A DNA stretch of 64,000 nt from Qipengyuania sp. HL-TH1 (GTDB lineage: Bacteria; Pseudomonadota; Alphaproteobacteria; Sphingomonadales; Sphingomonadaceae): positions 1,302,001 through 1,366,000 of the forward strand of contig NZ_CP142675.1 of assembly GCF_036365825.1 (NCBI RefSeq). The letters run 5' to 3'. Made by a program: the position numbers and the translations under genes. The notes under the pieces are model-generated. The model was not told the origin of the DNA, searched no databases, and saw nothing but the letters and a program-made list of their open reading frames with translations. Below, piece by piece: positions 11,776 to 21,615 of the stretch; position 1 is the stretch's first letter, and every line of letters begins with the position of its first letter.

Positions 11776-12462
11776 CTATGCCAGCACGCCGTCGTGCAGC
11801 CGGACCACGCGGTCCATCCTCTGCGCCAGGCGTTCGTTATGCGTGGCGATCAGCGCCGCGCTGCCTTCGCCGCGCACCAGCCCGAGGAATTCGGCGAGCA
11901 CCTTGTCGGCGGTGGCCTCGTCGAGATTGCCAGTCGGTTCGTCGGCCAGCACGAGATCGGGCTTGTTGGCCAGCCCGCGGGCAACCGCGACGCGTTGCTG
12001 TTCGCCGCCCGAAAGCTGGCTCGGGCGATGATCGAGTCGGTGCCCGAGCCCCAGCGCGATAAGCAATTGTTCGGCGCGCGCCTCGGCCTCGCCATGCGAG
12101 CGGCCGGCGACAAGCTGGGGCAGGACGACATTTTCGCGCGCATCGAAATCGGGGAGCAGGTGATGGAACTGGTAGACGAAACCGAGATGGTCGCGGCGTA
12201 GCAAGGTGCGCGCGCGCGAGTTCGATTTTTCCGCCGAATGGCCGCCGATGACGATCTCGCCGCCAAAGCCCCCCTCGAGCAGGCCGACCGCCTGGAGCAG
12301 CGTCGACTTGCCTGAGCCCGAGGGACCCAGCAGCGCGACGATTTCGCCCGGGCGGATCGCGAGGTCGACCCCGCGCAGCACGTCGATCCGCTCGCCGCCC
12401 TGCTCGAAGCTGCGGGTAAGCTGCTTGAGCTCGACCACCGGTTTCACGCCCATATTACTCAT
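11776..12462 (-). CDS. lolD: Lipoprotein-releasing ABC transporter, ATP-binding subunit
   Basis: A 228-residue ATPase energising release of outer-membrane lipoproteins from the inner membrane. Walker [10 protein letters not shown] is at about residue 48, the LolD-typical Q-loop [18 protein letters not shown] near 95, the signature [14 protein letters not shown] near 148, and Walker [13 protein letters not shown] near 170. The start overlaps the permease stop by 8 bp, so the two are co-translated. A related MacB-like function is possible, but the lipoprotein-release permease next door supports LolD. Confidence 0.93.
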   Translation of the reverse strand: MSNMGVKPVVELKQLTRSFEQGGERIDVLRGVDLAIRPGEIVALLGPSGSGKSTLLQAVGLLEGGFGGEIVIGGHSAEKSNSRARTLLRRDHLGFVYQFHHLLPDFDARENVVLPQLVAGRSHGEAEARAEQLLIALGLGHRLDHRPSQLSGGEQQRVAVARGLANKPDLVLADEPTGNLDEATADKVLAEFLGLVRGEGSAALIATHNERLAQRMDRVVRLHDGVLA

Positions 12463-13696
12463 AACGCAGCACCTGCACGGGATCAGTGTTCGCCGCCTTC
12501 CACGCCGGGTAGAGCGTAGCGAGGAAGCTGAGGCCCAGCGCGAGCAAGGCGATCATGGTCACTTCGCTGCCATCGACCTTCGACGGGATAGTGGTGAGGA
12601 AGCGATATTGCGGGTCCCACAGGTTTTGCCCCGTCAGCGCGCCGATCGCCTGCACGATCTGTTGCCGCCCGGCGAGGATCGAGAAGCCCAGCGCAAGCCC
12701 AACGACTGTACCGATCGCGCCCACGGTAAACCCGGTGGTGACGAAGATTTTCATCAGGCTTTGCCGCGAGGCGCCCATGGTCCGCATGATCGCAATGTCG
12801 CGCGTCTTGGCGCGCACCAGCATGACGAGGCTGGAGAGGATGTTGAACGCCGCCACCAGCACCATGAAACTGAGCGCGAAGGCCATCGCCGCGCGCTCGA
12901 CCTGCAGCGCCTCGAATAGTGTCGCGTTGATGGTCTTCCAGTCGGCAACCACCGCCCTGCCCTCGACCGCTCGCTGGACCGGCTCGAGGATTTCGCCGAC
13001 CTCGTCGGCATCCTCCACCGTCACCTCGATCATGCCGACCGTATCGCCGATCAGCATCAACGTCTGCGCGTCCTGCATCGGCATGACGACGAAAGCCCCA
13101 TCATAATCATAAACGCCGACTTCGAAGATCGCCGCGACTTCGTAGCCGACCTGCCGCGGAACCGTGCCGAAAGGGGTCGAGCGCCCCTGCGGATTGATGA
13201 TCGTGATCGTGTCGCCGACGCGGGCGCCGATGTTCTCGGCCAGCCGAATGCCGATCGCTACCTTGCTTGCGCCCGCTTGCAGCGCATCGAAATTGCCGCT
13301 GACTGCCTTGCTGGCGAGTTCGTCGATGTCTTCGTCAGTGTTGCCGCGCACGATGATCGCCTCGACGCGTCCGTTGAAGCTCGTCAGCAGCGGTTGTTCG
13401 ATCAGCGGGCTCGCATCGACCACGCCCGGCGTCTGCCGCACTTCCTCGAGGATGTTCTCCCAATCGTCCATCCGTCCGCCATAGGCCTGGACGATGGCGT
13501 GGCCATTGAGGCCGACGATCTTGTCGAGCAGTTCGGCGCGAAAACCGTTCATCACGCTCATCACAACCACCAGCATGGCGACCGACAGCATCACCACGCC
13601 GATCGAGATGCTTGCCACCAGGGCAATGAAGGCCTCGCCCTTGCCCGGAAGCAAATAGCGTTTGGCGATAGTCCATTCGAATGGGGAGAGGATCAA
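12455..13696 (-). CDS. Lipoprotein-releasing ABC transporter permease (LolC/LolE family)
   Basis: 413 residues with one N-terminal membrane helix ([20 protein letters not shown]), a large periplasmic domain, and three C-terminal helices carrying an FtsX-type fold ([20 protein letters not shown]). This is the LolC/LolE topology. Only one permease gene is present beside lolD, fitting the single-permease arrangement of many alphaproteobacteria. It is divergent from purF across 169 bp that must hold both promoters; I could not fix -35/-10 boxes there. Confidence 0.92.
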   Translation of the reverse strand: MILSPFEWTIAKRYLLPGKGEAFIALVASISIGVVMLSVAMLVVVMSVMNGFRAELLDKIVGLNGHAIVQAYGGRMDDWENILEEVRQTPGVVDASPLIEQPLLTSFNGRVEAIIVRGNTDEDIDELASKAVSGNFDALQAGASKVAIGIRLAENIGARVGDTITIINPQGRSTPFGTVPRQVGYEVAAIFEVGVYDYDGAFVVMPMQDAQTLMLIGDTVGMIEVTVEDADEVGEILEPVQRAVEGRAVVADWKTINATLFEALQVERAAMAFALSFMVLVAAFNILSSLVMLVRAKTRDIAIMRTMGASRQSLMKIFVTTGFTVGAIGTVVGLALGFSILAGRQQIVQAIGALTGQNLWDPQYRFLTTIPSKVDGSEVTMIALLALGLSFLATLYPAWKAANTDPVQVLRYE

Positions 13697-13865
13697 GACG
13701 GCCCTGGTTTATGGCTGCGGAGTGCAGCGCGTTTAGGCAGGCAATCCTTGCGGCGCAATGAAATCGTGTCGGATGGGCGGGCATTGGTCGCACTGCCCTT
13801 GTAATCGGTTCGTAACACCGCCATTGGGCGCGCATCCCGATCAGCCGCGGCGGACAGGCCTTTCG

Positions 13866-15338
13866 ATGAACCTCACGCACCCGTTTCTAGACGAGGATGG
13901 CGACAAGTTGCGCGAAGAGTGCGGCGTGTTCGGCGCAGTCAACGCGACCGATGCTTCCGCCGTCACCGCCCTGGGCCTCCACGCGCTGCAGCACCGCGGC
14001 CAGGAAGCCGCGGGTATCACGAGTTTCAACGGCACCGAATTCTTCACGCTGCGCGGGCTGGGCCATGTGGCGGACAATTTCTCCAGCCAGGAAGCGATCG
14101 CCGAACTGCCCGGCATGATGGCCGCGGGCCATGTCCGCTATTCGACCACCGGCGGGTCGGGCCTGCGCAATATCCAGCCGCTCTATGCCGATCTGGCCAG
14201 CGGCGGCTTCGCGGTCGCGCATAACGGCAATATCTCGAACGCAGGCGTGCTGCGCGAGGACCTCGTCCGGCGCGGGTCGATCTTCCAGTCGACCAGCGAC
14301 ACCGAGGTCATCATCCACCTCGTCGCCACCAGCCGCTATCCCACCATCATGGACCGGCTGATCGATGCGCTGCGGCTGCTCGAAGGCGCCTATGCGCTGA
14401 TCGTCATGACCCCCGAGGGCATGATCGCCTGCCGCGATCCGCTGGGCATCCGCCCGTTGCAGATGGGCCGGATCGGCGATGCCACGCTGTTCGCGTCGGA
14501 AACCGTCGCCTTCGACGTCGTCGGAGCCGAGTTCGTCCGCCAGGTCGAACCGGGTGAAGTGATCAAGGTCGATTTCGACGGCAATATCGATTCGCTGCAT
14601 CCCTTTGGCAATCATTCGGCGCGGCCCTGCATTTTCGAGCATGTCTATTTCAGCCGCCCGGATTCGGTGTTCGACGGGCGCAGCATCTATGCCGCACGCA
14701 AGGCGATCGGCGCCGAACTGGCGCGCGAGACACCGGTCGAAGCCGACCTCGTCATTCCGGTGCCCGACAGCGGCGTCCCCGCGGCCATTGGCTATGCGCA
14801 GGAAGCGGGCATCCCGTTCGAACTGGGGATCATCCGCTCGCACTATGTCGGCCGCACCTTCATCCAGCCGAGCGACGGCGCGCGCCATGCGGGCGTCAAG
14901 CGCAAGCACAACGCCAACCGCGCGCTGGTCGAGGGCAAGCGGATCGTCCTGATCGACGACAGTATCGTGCGCGGGACCACCAGCCTGCAGATCGTCGAGA
15001 TGATGCGTGAGGCAGGGGCCACCGAAGTCCACTTCCGCGTCGCCAGCCCGCCCACCGCGCATAGCTGCTTCTACGGCGTCGACACGCCCGAACGCAGCAA
15101 GCTGCTCGCCGCGCGGATGGATGTCGAACCGATGCGCGAATTCATCAAGGCCGACAGCCTCGCCTTCGTCTCGATCGACGGTCTCTATCGCGCGGTCGGC
15201 GAAAAGCCGCGCAATTCGGCCTGCCCGCAATTCTGCGACGCCTGTTTCACCGGCGACTATCCCACCGCGCTCACCGATCTGACGCGGCGCGAGGACAAGC
15301 AGCAGCAGCTCTCCTTCACGTCCGAACAGGTCGCCTGA
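13866..15338 (+). CDS. purF: Amidophosphoribosyltransferase
   Basis: A 490-residue enzyme for the first committed purine step: PRPP plus glutamine to phosphoribosylamine. The start MNLTHPFLDEDGDKLREE is an 18-residue propeptide before Cys19 of CGVFG, the N-terminal nucleophile exposed by self-cleavage. The glutaminase domain has GHVRYSTTGGS; the PRPP-binding loop is RIVLIDDSIVRGTT near residue 360. Cysteines in CIFEHVYFSRP and CPQFCDACFTGDYPT match the 4Fe-4S ligands of the B. subtilis-type enzyme. GGACAGG precedes the ATG. The stop overlaps the next start (TGATG). Confidence 0.95.
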   Translation: MNLTHPFLDEDGDKLREECGVFGAVNATDASAVTALGLHALQHRGQEAAGITSFNGTEFFTLRGLGHVADNFSSQEAIAELPGMMAAGHVRYSTTGGSGLRNIQPLYADLASGGFAVAHNGNISNAGVLREDLVRRGSIFQSTSDTEVIIHLVATSRYPTIMDRLIDALRLLEGAYALIVMTPEGMIACRDPLGIRPLQMGRIGDATLFASETVAFDVVGAEFVRQVEPGEVIKVDFDGNIDSLHPFGNHSARPCIFEHVYFSRPDSVFDGRSIYAARKAIGAELARETPVEADLVIPVPDSGVPAAIGYAQEAGIPFELGIIRSHYVGRTFIQPSDGARHAGVKRKHNANRALVEGKRIVLIDDSIVRGTTSLQIVEMMREAGATEVHFRVASPPTAHSCFYGVDTPERSKLLAARMDVEPMREFIKADSLAFVSIDGLYRAVGEKPRNSACPQFCDACFTGDYPTALTDLTRREDKQQQLSFTSEQVA

Positions 15339-16048
15339 TGGACCAGCCGCTCGCCAATCGCCTCGCGCTCGTCACCGGGGCAAGCAAGGGTATCGGCGCC
15401 GCCACCGCGCGCGCGCTGGCCGCCGCCGGGGCGCATGTGGTGCTGACCGGCCGCGACGTTCCCGCGCTCGAAGCGGTCGAGGATGCGATCCACGCAGTCG
15501 GCGGGGCATCGACCATCGCCCCGGTGGACCTTGCCGAAAGCGACGGGCTGGCACGGCTTGCCTCGGCCATTGCAGGCCGCTGGGACAAGCTCGATTATCT
15601 CGTGATTTCCGCAGCCTATCTGCCGGCCCTCACACCGGTTACGCAGATCGACGGCAAGCAGCTCGGCCAGGCGCTGACCGTCAATTTCCTCGCCACGCAG
15701 GCGCTGCTGGCCAATTTCGACCCGCTGCTCAAGCGCGCCGAAGCGGGCCGGGTGATCGGCCTGACCAGCAGTGTCGGGGCCAGCCCGCGCGCCTATTGGT
15801 CGGCCTATGGCGCGACCAAGGCGGCGTTCGACAATCTGCTCGAAAGCTATGCGCAGGAAGTCGAGAAGATCTCCAAGGTTCGCGTCGCGCTGGTCGATCC
15901 GGGCGCCACGCGCACTGCCATGCGCGCCAAGGCCTATCCGGGCGAAGACCCGCAATCGGTCAAGGACCCTGCCACCGTCGCCGACCGTCTTGTCGAATTG
16001 CTTGTTAACGATTTCACCGGGTTCCACCGCGAGCGCGTCGACGGGTGA
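15338..16048 (+). CDS. SDR-family oxidoreductase, co-translated with purF
   Basis: A 236-residue classical short-chain dehydrogenase/reductase. The NAD(P)-binding TGASKGIG is at residues 14-21, and the catalytic YGATK around residue 155, with the Ser in TSSVGASPR. The C-terminus has VDPGATRTAMRAKAYPGED. The ATG overlaps the purF stop. The substrate is unknown, and the coupling to purF is a linkage I believe recurs in sphingomonads rather than a pathway clue. Confidence 0.88.
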   Translation: MDQPLANRLALVTGASKGIGAATARALAAAGAHVVLTGRDVPALEAVEDAIHAVGGASTIAPVDLAESDGLARLASAIAGRWDKLDYLVISAAYLPALTPVTQIDGKQLGQALTVNFLATQALLANFDPLLKRAEAGRVIGLTSSVGASPRAYWSAYGATKAAFDNLLESYAQEVEKISKVRVALVDPGATRTAMRAKAYPGEDPQSVKDPATVADRLVELLVNDFTGFHRERVDG

Positions 16049-16161
16049 ATTAACCAGCTTCGGCGACGAATGCTAAACCCTGATCCGCGATACTCGTTAA
16101 ATCCCGTTGCGCATACGCCGGGTCACACTTCATCCGGATTGATCGAGGAGGGGCGCCCGTC

Positions 16162-16512
16162 ATGATCCAACATTCGCAAGATCCATACACGCTGGCCGCG
16201 CAGGAAGACCGCTGTGCACCGCGCGCCAAATTGTCCATCCCCGGCCAATTGCGCGCCAGTGGAGGCCGCGCCTTCCAGACCGTGATCCACGATCTGTCGG
16301 TGTCGGGCTTTTCCGCCGCCGCGCTCAACCGCATGCATGAAGGCCAGCTGTGCTGGCTCACCCTGCCCGGGCTTGAATCGCTGCAGGCACAGGTCGTGTG
16401 GTGGGAAAACTCGATGGTCGGCTGCGCCTTCAGCGAATTGCTCGGCTCGATCGTCCACGACAATATCCTCGCCCGCTACACCAGCGAAGGCGCCGCCTAC
16501 CGGCCCTACTGA
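16162..16512 (+). CDS. Single-domain PilZ protein
   Basis: A 116-residue PilZ domain, a c-di-GMP receptor fold. Both ligand motifs are visible: RxxxR as RCAPR near residue 18 and (D/N)xSxxG as DLSVSG near residue 45. The barrel strand QAQVVWWENSMVGCAFSEL is also typical. GGAGG lies 8-12 bp before ATG 16162. It stands alone, 113 bp after the SDR and convergent with the serine hydrolase. A partner cannot be named; a GGDEF protein is encoded at 52.4 kb. Confidence 0.88.
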   Translation: MIQHSQDPYTLAAQEDRCAPRAKLSIPGQLRASGGRAFQTVIHDLSVSGFSAAALNRMHEGQLCWLTLPGLESLQAQVVWWENSMVGCAFSELLGSIVHDNILARYTSEGAAYRPY

Positions 16513-16575
16513 GCGTAGAGACGATCCGGGGACGGTGCGCCGTTACCCGGACACCGCCACCCTGCCCACCCCTAG

Positions 16576-17778
16576 TTAGTCTTCCAGCGTTTCGACCAGC
16601 CTGCCCACCAGCGTGCGGAACCCGTCGCGGTGCGCGCGGCTGGTCGCGGTTGGCCAATTGCTCACCACGGCCACGACCAATTGCTCTTCGGGTACGATGG
16701 TGATCGCCTGCCCGAAAATCCCCTGCGCGCCGTACATGTCGCCGGGATAGGTCCACCACTGGTAGCCGTATCCGAAGCCGGGGGCCTCGGGTGCGAAGTC
16801 CACCAGCGGCGAGCCCGCCTTGGCGAACCAGCCCGCGGGTACCACGCCCTCCCCGCCCTCGAGCGCGAACTGGCCCATGCGGGCATAGTCCGACAATCGC
16901 AGCGAGAGGCAGCAGCCGCCGATATTGCCGCCGGTCAGGTCCTGCATCCAGAACAGCCCGCCCTCGAACCCGGCGGGCTCGACGATCTTCTCGGCCGCAT
17001 AGGCCGCGAGCGACTGGCCGGTCGCCTGTTCGACGATCAGGCCGAGCAGATTGGTCTCGAGCGTCTTGTAGACCCATTTCTCGCCCGCGGGCGCCTCGCG
17101 CGTCAGCGTGCGGGCATAGGTCACGGCCTGCGATTCGCCCGCCACCGGGGCCACGCCAAGCATCCGCGCGACATCGCTGTCGGGATCGGTGTAATCCTCG
17201 TTCCACGCCACGCCCGAGGTCATCGTGGCGATCTGGCCGACACTCACCCCGTCATAGGCAGTACCTGCCAGCGCGGGGATGATGTCGGTGACCGGCGTAT
17301 CGACGCTGGCGATCGCGCCATCCGCGATTGCCGCACCCAGCAGGGTCGAGGTAAAGCTCTTGGCGACCGAGAAGCTGGTCCACCGTCCGGTCGGGCCGAA
17401 ACCCAGACCGTAATCCTCGAACACGATCGCACCGTCCTTGAGGACCATGACGCCGCCCGCCTGCGTTTCGGCCATATAGGCACGGATATCGGCCTGCAGC
17501 GCGGCGGGCACGCGGCCTTCCTGCCGCGGCAGCGTGCGGATCGTATTGGCAGGCGCCACTTCGAGCCCGGGGAAGGCAGATTCCATATCGCGGAACGCGG
17601 CCGAGCGGCGCGCGTCGTTCCAGAACAGGATCGAATCGCCCGGATCCAGGCTCGCCATTTGCGCGGGCATCGACTGGGTTACCGCCGGCGGTGCCGGGGG
17701 TGCGGTTGCGACGGTGTCGTAAGCCGCCGCGCAACCCGCCAGCGCCAGGGCCGCCGCCGAAATCAATAATCCACGCAT
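16576..17778 (-). CDS. Lipoprotein serine hydrolase (class C beta-lactamase/esterase family)
   Basis: 400 residues with a lipobox signal (ALALAGC at residues ~10-17), so probably anchored to an envelope membrane. The SxxK nucleophile motif is SVAK in WTSFSVAKSFTSTLLG near residue 150. A YxN-like element is in YKTLETN, and the C-terminal segment has GIFGQAITIVPEEQLVV. This family contains 6-aminohexanoate dimer hydrolases, esterases and penicillin-binding-like proteins; the substrate is unknown. Its start overlaps the cyclopropane synthase stop by 1 bp (TGATG), so both are on one message. Confidence 0.87.
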   Translation of the reverse strand: MRGLLISAAALALAGCAAAYDTVATAPPAPPAVTQSMPAQMASLDPGDSILFWNDARRSAAFRDMESAFPGLEVAPANTIRTLPRQEGRVPAALQADIRAYMAETQAGGVMVLKDGAIVFEDYGLGFGPTGRWTSFSVAKSFTSTLLGAAIADGAIASVDTPVTDIIPALAGTAYDGVSVGQIATMTSGVAWNEDYTDPDSDVARMLGVAPVAGESQAVTYARTLTREAPAGEKWVYKTLETNLLGLIVEQATGQSLAAYAAEKIVEPAGFEGGLFWMQDLTGGNIGGCCLSLRLSDYARMGQFALEGGEGVVPAGWFAKAGSPLVDFAPEAPGFGYGYQWWTYPGDMYGAQGIFGQAITIVPEEQLVVAVVSNWPTATSRAHRDGFRTLVGRLVETLED

Positions 17779-19025
17779 CACATCTCTCCCTCTTTCACCA
17801 GTGTAACCTGGTGGACGTCGATCCCGCCACCGCGGAACCCGCCTTCGCAATACATCAGGTAATAGCGCCATAAATCGCAGAACTGCTCGTCGAATCCTTC
17901 GGGTAGGTGTCCTGCGGCAGCCGCCGCGTCGAAATTGTGCCGCCAGTGTTCGAGCGTGGCGGCATAGTCGCCGCCGAAATCGCGCTGGTCCCGCCAGGCG
18001 AGCCCGCGCTCCTCCGCCAGCCGGCGAAATTCGCTCGTGCGAATCAACAGCCCGCCGGGGAAGATATAGGCCTGGATGAAATCGGCGCTCTTGGCATAGG
18101 CATCGAACAGATCGTCGCGCATCGCGATATACTGGATCGCCGCGCGCCCGCCCGGTTTCAGATTGCGCGCTATGCAGTCCATGAAGGTCGGCCAGTATTC
18201 GCGTCCCAGCGCCTCGACCATCTCGACGCTGACGATGGCGTCGAACTGCCCTTCGCAATCGCGGTAGTCCTGCTTGCGGAAATCGACCCCGGCGCCGTGG
18301 TGCGCGGCGGCCCAAGCCAATTGTTCGTCGGACAGGCTGATCGCTGTGACGTCTGCCCCGCGCGCGGCGAGAAAGCTTGCCAGCCCGCCCCAGCCGCAGC
18401 CGATTTCGAGCACTTCGCGGGCCGTGCCGATACGTGTGGCCAGCGCGTCCCACTTTCGCCGCTGCGCTGCCTCGAGGCCATCGTCGCCAGGCTCCAGCGC
18501 CGAGGAATAGCTCATCGTCGGGTCGAGCCACGCCGCGTAGAAATCATTGCCGAGGTCGTAATGCGCGCTGATATTCTTCCGCGCGCCTTCATGCGTGTTG
18601 CGGTTGACCAGATGCGCCAGCTTGAGCGCGTGGCGAAACGGACCCTTGGCGCGGGCGGTATCACCCAGCCGCGACGCATGCTGCATGAACAGCGCGAACA
18701 GCGGGACCGGGTCTGGGCTCCACCATTCGCCCGCCTCCCATGCCTGGTACCAGCCGACCGAGCCATTGCTCGCCAAGCGGATCAGCGCATTCCAGCTGCG
18801 CAGCTCGACTTCGCATTCAAACCCCGGCGCATGCCCGCCCAGCGTCCGGCGGCTGCCGTCGGGCAGGACCCCGTGAATGGTCCCCGAGGTCAGCGCGGAA
18901 TCGATCCGGCCGAGAATTCTCTCGAAACCCGGCGCCACCAACCGCGCGAACCAGCCGGGCCGGCGCGCAAAGCGTTGTGATCCGGCGATAAGGTCGTGCG
19001 TGCGCGGGGTGGTCGGCATATCCAT
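17778..19025 (-). CDS. cfa: Cyclopropane-fatty-acyl-phospholipid synthase
   Basis: A 415-residue SAM-dependent methyltransferase that adds a methylene across lipid double bonds, usually under stress or in stationary phase. NISAHYDLGNDFYAAWLDPT is at about residue 150, the SAM loop VLEIGCGWGGLASFLAARG near 205, VSVEMVEALGREY near 265, and the bicarbonate/active-site region QAYIFPGG near 325. The length fits. It heads a two-gene unit with the lipoprotein hydrolase and lies 38 bp downstream of the photolyase stop on the same strand. Confidence 0.92.
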   Translation of the reverse strand: MDMPTTPRTHDLIAGSQRFARRPGWFARLVAPGFERILGRIDSALTSGTIHGVLPDGSRRTLGGHAPGFECEVELRSWNALIRLASNGSVGWYQAWEAGEWWSPDPVPLFALFMQHASRLGDTARAKGPFRHALKLAHLVNRNTHEGARKNISAHYDLGNDFYAAWLDPTMSYSSALEPGDDGLEAAQRRKWDALATRIGTAREVLEIGCGWGGLASFLAARGADVTAISLSDEQLAWAAAHHGAGVDFRKQDYRDCEGQFDAIVSVEMVEALGREYWPTFMDCIARNLKPGGRAAIQYIAMRDDLFDAYAKSADFIQAYIFPGGLLIRTSEFRRLAEERGLAWRDQRDFGGDYAATLEHWRHNFDAAAAAGHLPEGFDEQFCDLWRYYLMYCEGGFRGGGIDVHQVTLVKEGEM

Positions 19026-19063
19026 TGCGCGCTCCTATTGCGCGGCGCGGCGGCGGACGCAAG

Positions 19064-20506
19064 CTAGCCTTTGGCCGACCGGTACGCCGCCAGTGCCCGC
19101 GCGCGCGCTTCCCTGTGGCCGATCATCTTGACCGGATAGTCGCCGCGCTTCCCGTCGGGCGGGTCGTGGATGCAATCGTCGCCCAGATCGGCCAGTTCGG
19201 GGACATATTCGCGGATGTAATCGGCGGCGCAGAACTTCTCGCTCTGCGTCAGCGGGGCCATGATCCGCACGAACATGTTGCTGTCGACCCCGGTGCCCGA
19301 GATCCACTGCCAGTTGACGCCGTTATTGCCGTAATCGGCATCGACCAGGCAGTCCCAATACCATTGCTCGCCGAAGCGCCAGTCGATCAGCAGGTGCTTT
19401 ACGAGGAAGCTGGCGCAGATCATCCGCACGCGGTTGTGCATCCAGCCGGTCTGCCACAGCTGGCGCATCCCCGCATCGACCACCGGATAGCCCGTCATGC
19501 CCTTCTGCCAGCACGTGAGGTCCTGCGCGATCAGATGCCCCGCATTGGGGTTCCGCCACAGCGTGCGCTCGTCGTAGTCGCGGTAGCTTTCGCGCGGGTA
19601 ATCGGGGAACTGGTCGATCACGTTCTGCGCATAATCGCGCCAGATCACTTCCTTGGCGAAGGTGTTCCAGCCGTCGCTGCGCTTGTCCTTCAATGCGTGC
19701 CACACCTGCGCGGGACTGACCTCGCCCCAGTGCAAATGCGGCGACAGGCGCGAGGTGGTGTCTTCGGACGGCAGATTGCGGCCCTCGTCGTAATCGCCCA
19801 CCACATCGGCCCACCAGTCGAGCCGGTCATGCGCAGCGTCCTCGCCGAAGTCCCAGAAATCGCGGATGCCGCCCGCCCAGTCGGGCTTCGTGGGAAGCAG
19901 CGCCCAATCGGCCAGTTCGTCGCTGTCGGGCCAGCTATCGGGCGACGACAGCGTTTCCGGCTCGGGCAGCGGGTCGCGCGGCGGCATCACCTCCAGCATG
20001 GATTTCGCAAACGGGGTGTAGATCTTGTACGGATCGCCCGAACCGGTGGTCACACTGCCGGGCGGAAGCAGGTAGTTGCCGTCGTAGAGGCACAGTCTGC
20101 GCTCCTCACCCCCCAAACCCGCAAGCGCATCGCGCAGCTCGTCTTCGGCTTCCTTCCACCACGGCTCGTAGTGGCGCATCGCGTGGATGCAGGTGGCCCC
20201 GACCTCGTCGGCGAGCGCGGCAAGCACCTGCGGGGCGTCGCCCCGGAGCAGCACGATCTTCGAGCGACGCTTCCCAAGCGATGTGCCGAGGCTTTCGAGC
20301 GAATAGTGCAGCCAGACCAGCGAGGCACCGCCATAGGCATGATCACCTGCGCGTTCGTCGTCGAGCACATAGACCGGGATGACGGGGCCGGCCTGCGCGG
20401 CGGCATGGAGCGCAGGCTGGTCGGCCATGCGCAAATCGCGCCGCAGCCAGACGATATGTGGGTTAGCGATAAGTCTTCTCCCGATGCCACCTATCAACCC
20501 CGTCAT
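19064..20506 (-). CDS. phrB: Deoxyribodipyrimidine photolyase (class I CPD photolyase/cryptochrome family)
   Basis: A 480-residue flavoprotein repairing UV-induced pyrimidine dimers with blue light. The N-terminal antenna domain starts IVWLRRDLRMADQPAL. The FAD domain carries TSRLSPHLHWGEVSP, the GYPVVDAGMRQLWQTGWMHN signature and VNWQWISGTGVD. The first ATG (20506) lies within the palindromic repeat at 20500-20592; TTG at 20497 is an alternative, so the first ~13 residues are uncertain. It lies just upstream of cfa, and photolyase and cfa are co-regulated in some alphaproteobacterial singlet-oxygen responses (inference for this organism). Confidence 0.92.
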   Translation of the reverse strand: MTGLIGGIGRRLIANPHIVWLRRDLRMADQPALHAAAQAGPVIPVYVLDDERAGDHAYGGASLVWLHYSLESLGTSLGKRRSKIVLLRGDAPQVLAALADEVGATCIHAMRHYEPWWKEAEDELRDALAGLGGEERRLCLYDGNYLLPPGSVTTGSGDPYKIYTPFAKSMLEVMPPRDPLPEPETLSSPDSWPDSDELADWALLPTKPDWAGGIRDFWDFGEDAAHDRLDWWADVVGDYDEGRNLPSEDTTSRLSPHLHWGEVSPAQVWHALKDKRSDGWNTFAKEVIWRDYAQNVIDQFPDYPRESYRDYDERTLWRNPNAGHLIAQDLTCWQKGMTGYPVVDAGMRQLWQTGWMHNRVRMICASFLVKHLLIDWRFGEQWYWDCLVDADYGNNGVNWQWISGTGVDSNMFVRIMAPLTQSEKFCAADYIREYVPELADLGDDCIHDPPDGKRGDYPVKMIGHREARARALAAYRSAKG

Positions 20507-20592
20507 GCTGAACTTGTTTCAGCACCCATTCTTCGGCCCACTCAGGTCGAGCGGGAGGCAGGATGGACCCTGAAACAAGTTCAGGGTGACGG
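20500..20592. repeat. 93-bp palindromic repeat (CCGTCAnnCTGAACTTGTTTCAG family)
   Basis: The left end CCGTCATGCTGAACTTGTTT and right end AAACAAGTTCAGGGTGACGG are inverted repeats of ~21 bp with two mismatches. Central hyphenated segments also pair. It overlaps both the stop of the YdjM-like gene and the first ATG of the photolyase gene, so it supplies coding ends on each side. Confidence 0.85.
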
Positions 20593-21588
20593 ATTGGCTA
20601 GAGGTTCGCACTCGACATCGGGCAGCGCCACCGAGAACCGATCCCGCGCGCGCGGATCGTAGAAGCGAGCGTCGCGGAGGATGACCGAGCCATCGGGTGC
20701 GCGTTCGGCGAAGGGGGCGCGGGACCAGAAGAGGAAGGCGTCAAGTTGGCTGTTGTCTGTATGCCCGACCACCATATCGGGAAACTCACATATTGGCTCG
20801 CCGAGGGGTTCAGCGAAGCAATCATCATAAGTCCAACACTTCTCCTGTAGCCATCTGCCATCCCGCCCGAACATGAGCTCGCGCTTCCAAAAAGCAAACG
20901 GCACCGGATTGGCAATCACTTCAGCTGCAACTGGTCCTTCCAAGACAAACCCATTACCGATCCGAATGTGCTCTCCGAATGCTATTACTGCATGCAGAGA
21001 GCCGTGCCTCTCCTGTTGAGCAGTAATACCCGCATTCACTCCAATATACGCCAGCCCCACCGCTATCGCGATCCGCGCAGGCCTTCGCCACTCTCCGCCC
21101 CGCTTCTCCCGGCGGAGCGAAAACCATGTCGCGAAACCCAGCAGCGCCCACAGCCACACATCGATGATGAACAGCGTGTCGCCGTAGAACCAGCGGCTCG
21201 AGAACGGCTCGAGCAGGCGGATGCCGTAGACGTTGAGCCAGTCGAGCGCGGGATGCGTCAGGCAGCCGAGCAGCGCGAGTGCGTACAGCCATTTGAAATT
21301 GACCGGCAGGCGCGCCTCGGGCCGCTTGCCGCGCCTCGCCTGCCAGCGGTCGAACCCATAGAGCAGCCCCGCCAGTAACAGCGGCAGCAGCACCCAGGCG
21401 ATCGGTCCATGCGTGATCCCGCGGCGGAAGCCGAGGTGTTCGACCCCGTCGAGCCAGAAGAAACAGGCCGCATCGACATCGGGCAGGTTCGCGCCGATGA
21501 TCAGCGCGGGCATGGCCAGCCCGGTCTTCCGCTTGAGCCCCGCCTGCCCGATCAATGCCCCGACGAGGCTGTGTGTAAGATTGTCCAT
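20581..21588 (-). CDS. YdjM-like membrane-bound metal-dependent hydrolase
   Basis: 335 residues. It opens MDNLTHSLVGALIGQAGLK and has GANLPDVDA and GITHGPIAWVLLPLLLA, the conserved His/Asp positions of the YdjM/DUF457 family, then HPALDWLNVYGIRLLEPF. Four or more membrane helices are predicted, with a hydrophilic C-terminal ~130 residues. The part at 20740-21070 is visibly less GC-rich than its surroundings. Its stop codon is formed by the inverted repeat at 20500-20592. The family is linked to LexA-regulated membrane proteins in E. coli, but the reaction is unknown. Confidence 0.85.
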   Translation of the reverse strand: MDNLTHSLVGALIGQAGLKRKTGLAMPALIIGANLPDVDAACFFWLDGVEHLGFRRGITHGPIAWVLLPLLLAGLLYGFDRWQARRGKRPEARLPVNFKWLYALALLGCLTHPALDWLNVYGIRLLEPFSSRWFYGDTLFIIDVWLWALLGFATWFSLRREKRGGEWRRPARIAIAVGLAYIGVNAGITAQQERHGSLHAVIAFGEHIRIGNGFVLEGPVAAEVIANPVPFAFWKRELMFGRDGRWLQEKCWTYDDCFAEPLGEPICEFPDMVVGHTDNSQLDAFLFWSRAPFAERAPDGSVILRDARFYDPRARDRFSVALPDVECEPLANPSP

Positions 21589-21615
21589 TGCGCGCGAGTG
21601 TTAGCTCGCCCCGCC

